From the NCBI RefSeq assembly GCF_000224145.3, contig NC_020177.2:563526-627525 (forward strand): 64,000 bases of DNA, given 5' to 3'. This DNA comes from Ciona intestinalis. Lineage: Eukaryota > Chordata > Ascidiacea > Phlebobranchia > Cionidae. Each line of letters opens with the position of its first letter. The stretch's first letter is position 1. Under the pieces are notes generated by a model. The model saw only the letters and a list, made by a program, of their open reading frames with translations, had not been told where the DNA came from and ran no database searches. The position numbers and the translations under genes are program-made. This document shows, in pieces, positions 57,776-64,000 of this stretch.

Positions 57776-60700
57776 TTAAATAGCAATGCTTATTGGTATT
57801 TTATCAGGTAATAGATAAGTATACGCATATTTAAGTTTCTTGTTCCTCTCTTCAAATTTAGTTTGAAGTTTACTCAGTTCCTGCTTAAAATTGACTTGCA
57901 TCTCAATAACTTTTGGATCGGTAAACAATCTATCCGGTACATCACCAAGGAATAGCTGGAAGTAATTGTCATTTATGCAGAGTCAAGATAATGATGCATG
58001 TATGTTATTTATGTATCCTCATATGGCAGAGCAACTACAGTTGTAACAGTGGTGTTCTGTTTCATACCCCTTGTGCCCACTTATGAGTTGCTATGCACAT
58101 AACTTTGTATGAGATTGAATGATTTAGCCAACCCATTAATTACCATGCAGAAACAATTTATTAAAAGGTCACATTAGTCATTTCAAACCAGGGCCTTGGG
58201 GTCAGTTCAAAGAAAAGGCACAGAAAAATTAGCTTTAAATTATTAGTTTTGATTTGTGACTTAACTAACATAAACCATATTACTGCACTTGGAAGATCCT
58301 AATTTAATTTTACTTAAACCAACAAATCACCTCATCTTTTGCATATTCTGATAAAGCAAATGAGAAGCTGATAAGAATACTTGAAACCACGACTCCTGGT
58401 AGAGAATCCATCACCCTTTGCTCATCTGCCTGTTACAAACATTAAACAGGTTTTATTGTGGACAAAAGTATACAAAATAATGGGTGGACAAAAGTATAGA
58501 AAATATGGGGCATGAAGCTTTTTAGTAAGGGATGTTAAACTTAAAAAAGTGAAAAAATAAAAAAAACTGTTAATTTGGCTGTTAGTTGAAAAAGTTGCAG
58601 CATTGAGACATAGTAATGACACATAAACAGCTTATGTTGAAATATATCAACCCTGTGTCTTATAAAAAAAAAAAAAATTTATTTGTAAAACTTTCTAGGG
58701 TAAATTTTTCCAAAGTTTTTAAACCCCAACCACCATCGCCTAACTATATATCGCACCAAAAAAGTGCAGGTTATTCTGCACAACAATAGCTTACTTCTCC
58801 CCTTTTATGAGGTGGTAGTATCATGCTGCCTGGTGCGTTTGGAATGAAACGATAAGTCTCCATTTGTCCAAAGTTAACAGCTGCGTGTTGTGCACTGCTT
58901 GCAAATATGATGATGGTGGCCATATGAATCTGCAATGCGATAAATGTAATAAACGTTACTTTAAAATGTTGAACGAATGAGTAAATGACACAGGCCTAAT
59001 TTTTGAACCCAGTATCCTGTGGGGGTTACAAGACAACAAGTCAGTGGGCCACAGCAAAGCTCCCCAAGTTGTAGATAAATAACATAAAACCTCATCAACC
59101 CACCAGTTCATATCTTGTGTTTAGTTTGTCGGGGAATCCCCTCAAGTCATTGTCCTGCCAACCAAAGCCCTCATGCGCTACGTCGAACATGAAACTCTGA
59201 AGTTCGTAATCCTCCTTTATGTCCTGTGTATAAGCGGTGTTACCTCATGCTCGCTGTCAGGTTAACATGCATCAATATAATAATCACATGAAAAAATCAG
59301 TAATCACCCACAATGTTAGATACATCCATTAAGTGGACACAAAGTGTAATGAAACATAACACTTGGATTAAAATGAATAACACTGGGATGTATGTATGTA
59401 TGCATGTAACTTACTTTATCCTCATGTGGCGGACAGTTGTATCACACAGGTTTAACACCTTGTTCCAGCTGACGAGTTACTGTGTATATGTTACTTCGTG
59501 GGTGATTATTTTTTGGGGAATTTTTTCATTAATTTGGGCAACCCATTAGTGATTACTGGGTTGGGACAATTGGCGTTAAGTGGCTTGCCCTAGGAAACGT
59601 ACGCCCACAATGGTAGCAGCGCCGAGCCTTGAACCCATTACCTCTGGGTTACAGGCAGGCGCGCTAACCACTATGCCACGGCTTCGGACCACAATGTCAC
59701 TTTCCTGCCACGCAAAGATAAATAATTTACATTCATTCATTCAACCACCTTGTCGCAAGTATAATGATGGTTGACCACATTGGCAACATATTGCTCCATT
59801 GCCTTCCAAACATCCAATGCATCATCTCTGTAGTGAAAGTTGGGAAGAAGGTTTGGGTCGTCCAATCCTACCAAAGGAAATTGACAGAATCTATCATATC
59901 AATGTATTCAACAGAAACTCTTTAAAACTAATGCAGTTTGTTGCACTTTCATTCATAGCGTGTTTTTACGACCTACACCAAGGTTGAAGCTACCTACCTT
60001 TACGTTTAAGACAAGCTGGGATGTCAAGTTGATTCAAGTTGAATGTTTTATAGCTTTTCCGTACTGATGATGGGGCATCTGCAAGGTAAGGTATAGGCTT
60101 TGTTTTTTAAACATAGAAATCTTTTAATCTGTTAGGCATTGCTTCTTAACCACTTGGGCCACCATACCAAGAAATGCCGACAACTTAATTTAACAGGATC
60201 GCATTCTACCATGGTTCACAGTATTTTGATCGTTATTGTAAAAATTAAATCATCTTATTAGATGCCTACAAATAGTTGTGTGAATTGTGGTTTCCGAAAT
60301 TTGTGTTTCATAATTGGATATTGTAGAGTGGGGGAAGATGGGACACCTTTTTATTCTTTTTTTTCAACCCATTTGCTAGTAAAAAAGGACATTCAAAGAG
60401 TTACGATACCCATTCCTTATGATTCCATATACCGTTGTTAGTTGTTTAAATCAGGATAATTGAACATTATGTGCCAAAGGTGTCCCATCTCCCCCCTTAC
60501 CATATAACTGTTTGTGTGGGTGTAACAGTCACATCTTTCATCCAAAACATTCTTTCTTTCTTTTTTATCAATAAGCGGATTTTAACAACTGTTGTTTTAC
60601 CGTTACTACCCGTCTTTTCACCTTTGTCAACTCTCTTGTTCTTCGTTATCGTGACAAAATAAATTTGATTCATTTAACTTACTCAGATGATTGGATTTGT

Positions 60701-63700
60701 TTGCGAGCGATCCATTAGGCACAAGTAACACCCTCGCATCAGTGTTGATCGCAGGTGCTGTACGTACGTGCTGTCGGAGCAATTTATACATCGGATGGTT
60801 TCGGGGCAGGTTGCGAAACATCGCGATGCAAAATGTTTCAGATGCGGCATGCGTTTGTAGGTAATGGTAGATCCACTGTAAAGAATATGAGGTAATTACA
60901 ATACAACTATATTTGTCACCGCTCACAGTTGAATTTTTCTGCAAATAGCAGGGTGCCAGAATAGGCTTAACATTGGTTTCTGAACTGTTTTGATTTGTGG
61001 CCAAAACATTTATTCAATATCAGTTTGTGACTTACCAAGTAATAAAGATTATTCAAACAGCTCTGTGGCTAATTAGAAATGTCGTCGTATTGCAACAAAC
61101 TAAACACGATATTAAATTATATTAAAACCCTGCTTTATTTTTCACCTTTAAAATTAAATAGCAATCCTTTACCTCGTGTGTGCTTCTCACAGAAGCTCTA
61201 AAATACATCTTTGCAAGAAGCCAATCGTGTTCATTCCCCAGTGGTGTGTGTACAGTTTCCTCATCATTGGGGCAAAGCTGGATTGCTATTGGGAGAAAGT
61301 CACCCTGGGGGTTAACATAAAATATCGCCCTGCAATCAGCACAAACAAACTTTTTGTTCGACCCTGGAATGTCATTTCTTTCCACATCGTACGTGTGGGA
61401 ATAATCAGCGATGTAAATTTTTCCCGCCTGAAAAATTTTTCAGATACAACATTAAGATAAAAATGAATCAGTTATTGGTAATGTAAAGGTCCTAAGTCAC
61501 TGACACCCAATAACCCTAAGCCATTTTAACATACAAGTAGCCACAAGGGCTATGAAACAAAATACTCGTGTTATTACAACCGTTGTTGCCCCGTCATGTA
61601 AAGATAAATAAGTTTCATTTATCAGGTTTTTACATTTATTAATGACCACTCATGCGTTCACCACAGCTCACATACTTTTATTTCACTTTCCAATGTCTTT
61701 CCTTCAGCCAACAAACCACACACGTGTTCATTTGTGACATCACAACCATTAGGTATCTTGGTGCATCTTTCAAAAGCAAGGGGGGAAATCCCTGTTAGGA
61801 CCTGCCTACCAAATTCCTTGTCGGTTTTCCAGCTGAAAAAATGAAGTTTTGATTCATATTTGAGTTTTTGTGAATAGATTTAAACTACTTGTACCATTAT
61901 TTATTCTGTAATAAAACTAATATAGAAATAACTTATATTTATAACATCAATTATGGCAGTTAAGATTAAGGAATGGGAAAAGGAAAAACAGAATGTAACG
62001 GCAAAGCAACACTAAACCAGCTGATGGGTAAAACATGTTTACATTTTACTTAAACCTTGTCACAGCACAACATGGTATTAAGAATGATTGACGAACAAGG
62101 ACAAACACCGGACACCAGACAGAAAAGGACAAACCACGGAGTCATACAGGCAAAACATGATTGGGAAGGGTTTACCTTTACCACTTAAACTAATAACAAT
62201 GGTGGCTTTACTGGTTTAACACTTCCTATTGTGCAACTAGTAGTGGTATGTAACTTACTTTATCCTCGCGTGGCCGGAAAACGACAGTCGTTATCACACG
62301 AGTTTAACACCTCGTGCCAGCTTACGAGTTACCATGTATGTTACTTTGTGGGTGAACTAGTATCTACACTCTAACAAATGTATTCACATTGATTCAAAAC
62401 AAAATATTGTTTACCCAACTCAACATTTAGTATGGTGGGGAAAGATGAGAAAACCTTTTATTATATATTTTCGCCCCATTTGGTAGTAAACAAACAACAT
62501 TTAAAGAAATATAAACCGTATCCTCACAACTCCCATATACCATTGTTGATTGTTTATAACTCGATTAGGATATTTGAATATTATGTGCTAAAGGTGTCCC
62601 GTCTTACCCCACAGTATTATACAGCATATACATTGCTACAAAACAAACAACATACTCATCAATAAACTCTGGATCTCCAAACCCAGTCTTACTGTAAAGT
62701 TCGCGGTAATCATCCAGAGTTTTCAGGTTGCTGAACAAGTCTGAAAGTTTCATGAAAATTAGTTTAACAGATTTATTCTGCTTTTAATATTGCCAGCTTT
62801 ATAGTATTTACATTATTTTGATAATTTAATACAAAAATTTGAACTATGTTTCATTTATTTTATATAACAAAAATTTAAATTCAGTGATTTAATAAGATAC
62901 TGCAAATATTAAACCAAGTTGATTGCTACAACAAACAGCGCAAGTTTGTTTCTTGTTTATATCAAACCAACATTTGGTTTGCAAATACAATAATATGTTT
63001 TACTCAGATGTTACAAGGTGAAAAAACGTTCGTCCCATATATCTGTATGTTATTATAATACGTTAATTTTTTTATTATATGTTAGTTTTTTTACTATTGA
63101 ACAAATTCTTCCCAGCATTCAAAGCAACTGTTAAACCCGAGCCTGCCATGGATTCAAGCTTTCCTTGTGTTCTCCTTAAAATGCTTGGAAGTTCAAAGTA
63201 ATGTGCGGCTTTCATGTAACGGTTCACCCCCCAACTCAACTCCTTGTCCGACACAGCAGGTGGCTGCCATTCAAACTTCTTCAAATTATTTTCAACTTCT
63301 TTTGAGCGAAGTTCGCGGCATTGAGGGTGGGTGACATTTTGTGGCAAAGTAGCTGAGAATATATAAGGTTGTCAGTTGTCACCATTGGCATCAAACCTGG
63401 GGTGGCAGGGTGGGTGGGCCAACCCTCAAGTTTTCTGCCTTAACCAGCGAACAAATAAACCAAATTTGTTTCATTGCTATGTGTGTTCCCATATTGTTAC
63501 ACGAAAAATCAACTCTTTATTTATCTTTTCACAAACCACAGTGAAATTATTTTAAAAAAGAACAAAAACAACAGCAAATCAACACTTGCTAAACACGCTA
63601 TGGAATAAGGTGTGGGAAAGTGGATCAGTTAAAAAGTGTTACTGTTGCACCAAGCCATATTTTAGCACACACCAACATCATCCCACAAACCTAAACTTAC

Positions 63701-64000
63701 CCTCTCCCCTTGTTACAGCGACCTCTCCCCCTTCTATCCAATCAAACACCGGGAACTCATATCGATGTCCATTGTATTCCACTATGACATCATCGCATAA
63801 CCAACCATCAGATTCTAGAATTCCCGTTAATTCTGGAATGTTGGAACAATCCAAGTTATTCTTTTTCGCAAAGTAATTTATACAGTAGGTATATGTGAGG
63901 CCTATGGAACATTTTAAAACCAATATTTTTACTGGTCACAAGTTCAAAGATTACCCAATCCAATGTTAACAATGCATTTGTCAGAATTTGGATTTGGTGT
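57776..64000 (-). CDS. ALOX5: Animal lipoxygenase, ALOX5-like (N-terminus beyond window)
   Basis: Thirteen phase-consistent minus-strand exons: 63955-64000 (continues past the window), 63701-63832, 63095-63352, 62656-62740, 61676-61832, 61173-61427, 60683-60875, 59998-60078, 59749-59867, 59104-59223, 58795-58929, 58331-58429 and 57776-57955. They encode about 619 residues. The first exons end a PLAT domain ([15 protein letters not shown]); the rest is the catalytic domain. Iron ligands are all visible: two His in HYLQTH, His in [11 protein letters not shown] with the Asn after it, and the free C-terminal Ile in [12 protein letters not shown]. The stereo-control site reads INTDAR (Ala), as in S-lipoxygenases. 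It should oxygenate polyunsaturated fatty acids. The positional specificity (5, 12 or 15) cannot be told from this. Confidence 0.95.
59400..59720 (-). mobile_element. tRNA-derived SINE, near full-length copy
   Basis: Reverse-orientation copy of the same SINE, ending in CGCGCTAACCACTATGCCAC. It sits between lipoxygenase exons. Other full or partial copies: 12190-12330, 24015-24140, 24385-24490, 24780-24890, 26505-26600, 31010-31140 (-), 33785-34022, 42855-43080, 43535-43680, 44068-44352, 45760-45862, 49480-49720, 51175-51440, 52515-52610, 56520-56815 (-), 57995-58160 (-), 61540-61620 and 62250-62360 (-). Confidence 0.8.

Overview
The window looks like a tunicate genome, most likely Ciona. It is AT-rich, has compact multi-exon genes with short introns, carries dense short interspersed repeats and small terminal-inverted-repeat elements, and encodes a nuclear lamin that lacks the Ig-fold tail, a trait reported for tunicate lamins. 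Species identity is inferred, not tested. Genes were called by joining exons through splice sites and reading phase; no search was run.

Layout. 1-7438 is gene-poor repeat-rich DNA. 7439-21952 (+) is the calcineurin A catalytic subunit, without its N-terminal exons and with one exon lost in an assembly gap. 23062-25214 (-) is a small MADF-domain gene, tail-to-tail with calcineurin and head-to-head with the lamin gene at 25992-36674 (+). 36675-43897 is intergenic, with a tRNA-Trp gene (38182-38253, -) and many short transposon copies. 43898-48471 (-) is a zona pellucida (ZP) domain gene with a C-terminal EGF module and an internal exon-cassette duplication, broken by two large N gaps. 50376-53089 (+) is a WSC-domain sulfotransferase of the WSCD type. 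54167-56503 (+) is folliculin. 57776-64000 (-) is an animal lipoxygenase whose N-terminus lies beyond the right edge.

The genes do not form an operon or pathway; they are ordinary neighbours. The most unusual signals are: two consecutive, phase-identical calcineurin exons that each encode a calmodulin-binding helix; further phase-compatible cassette exons just upstream of them; two nested inverted repeat pairs in the calcineurin introns that bracket this region; a ZP exon cassette duplication in which one exon is far more diverged than the introns around it; and a CpG-rich, CRE-containing island inside a lamin intron. Assembly gaps are at 8906-8955, 11758-11882, 13112-13161, 46718-47536 and 48472-49471.
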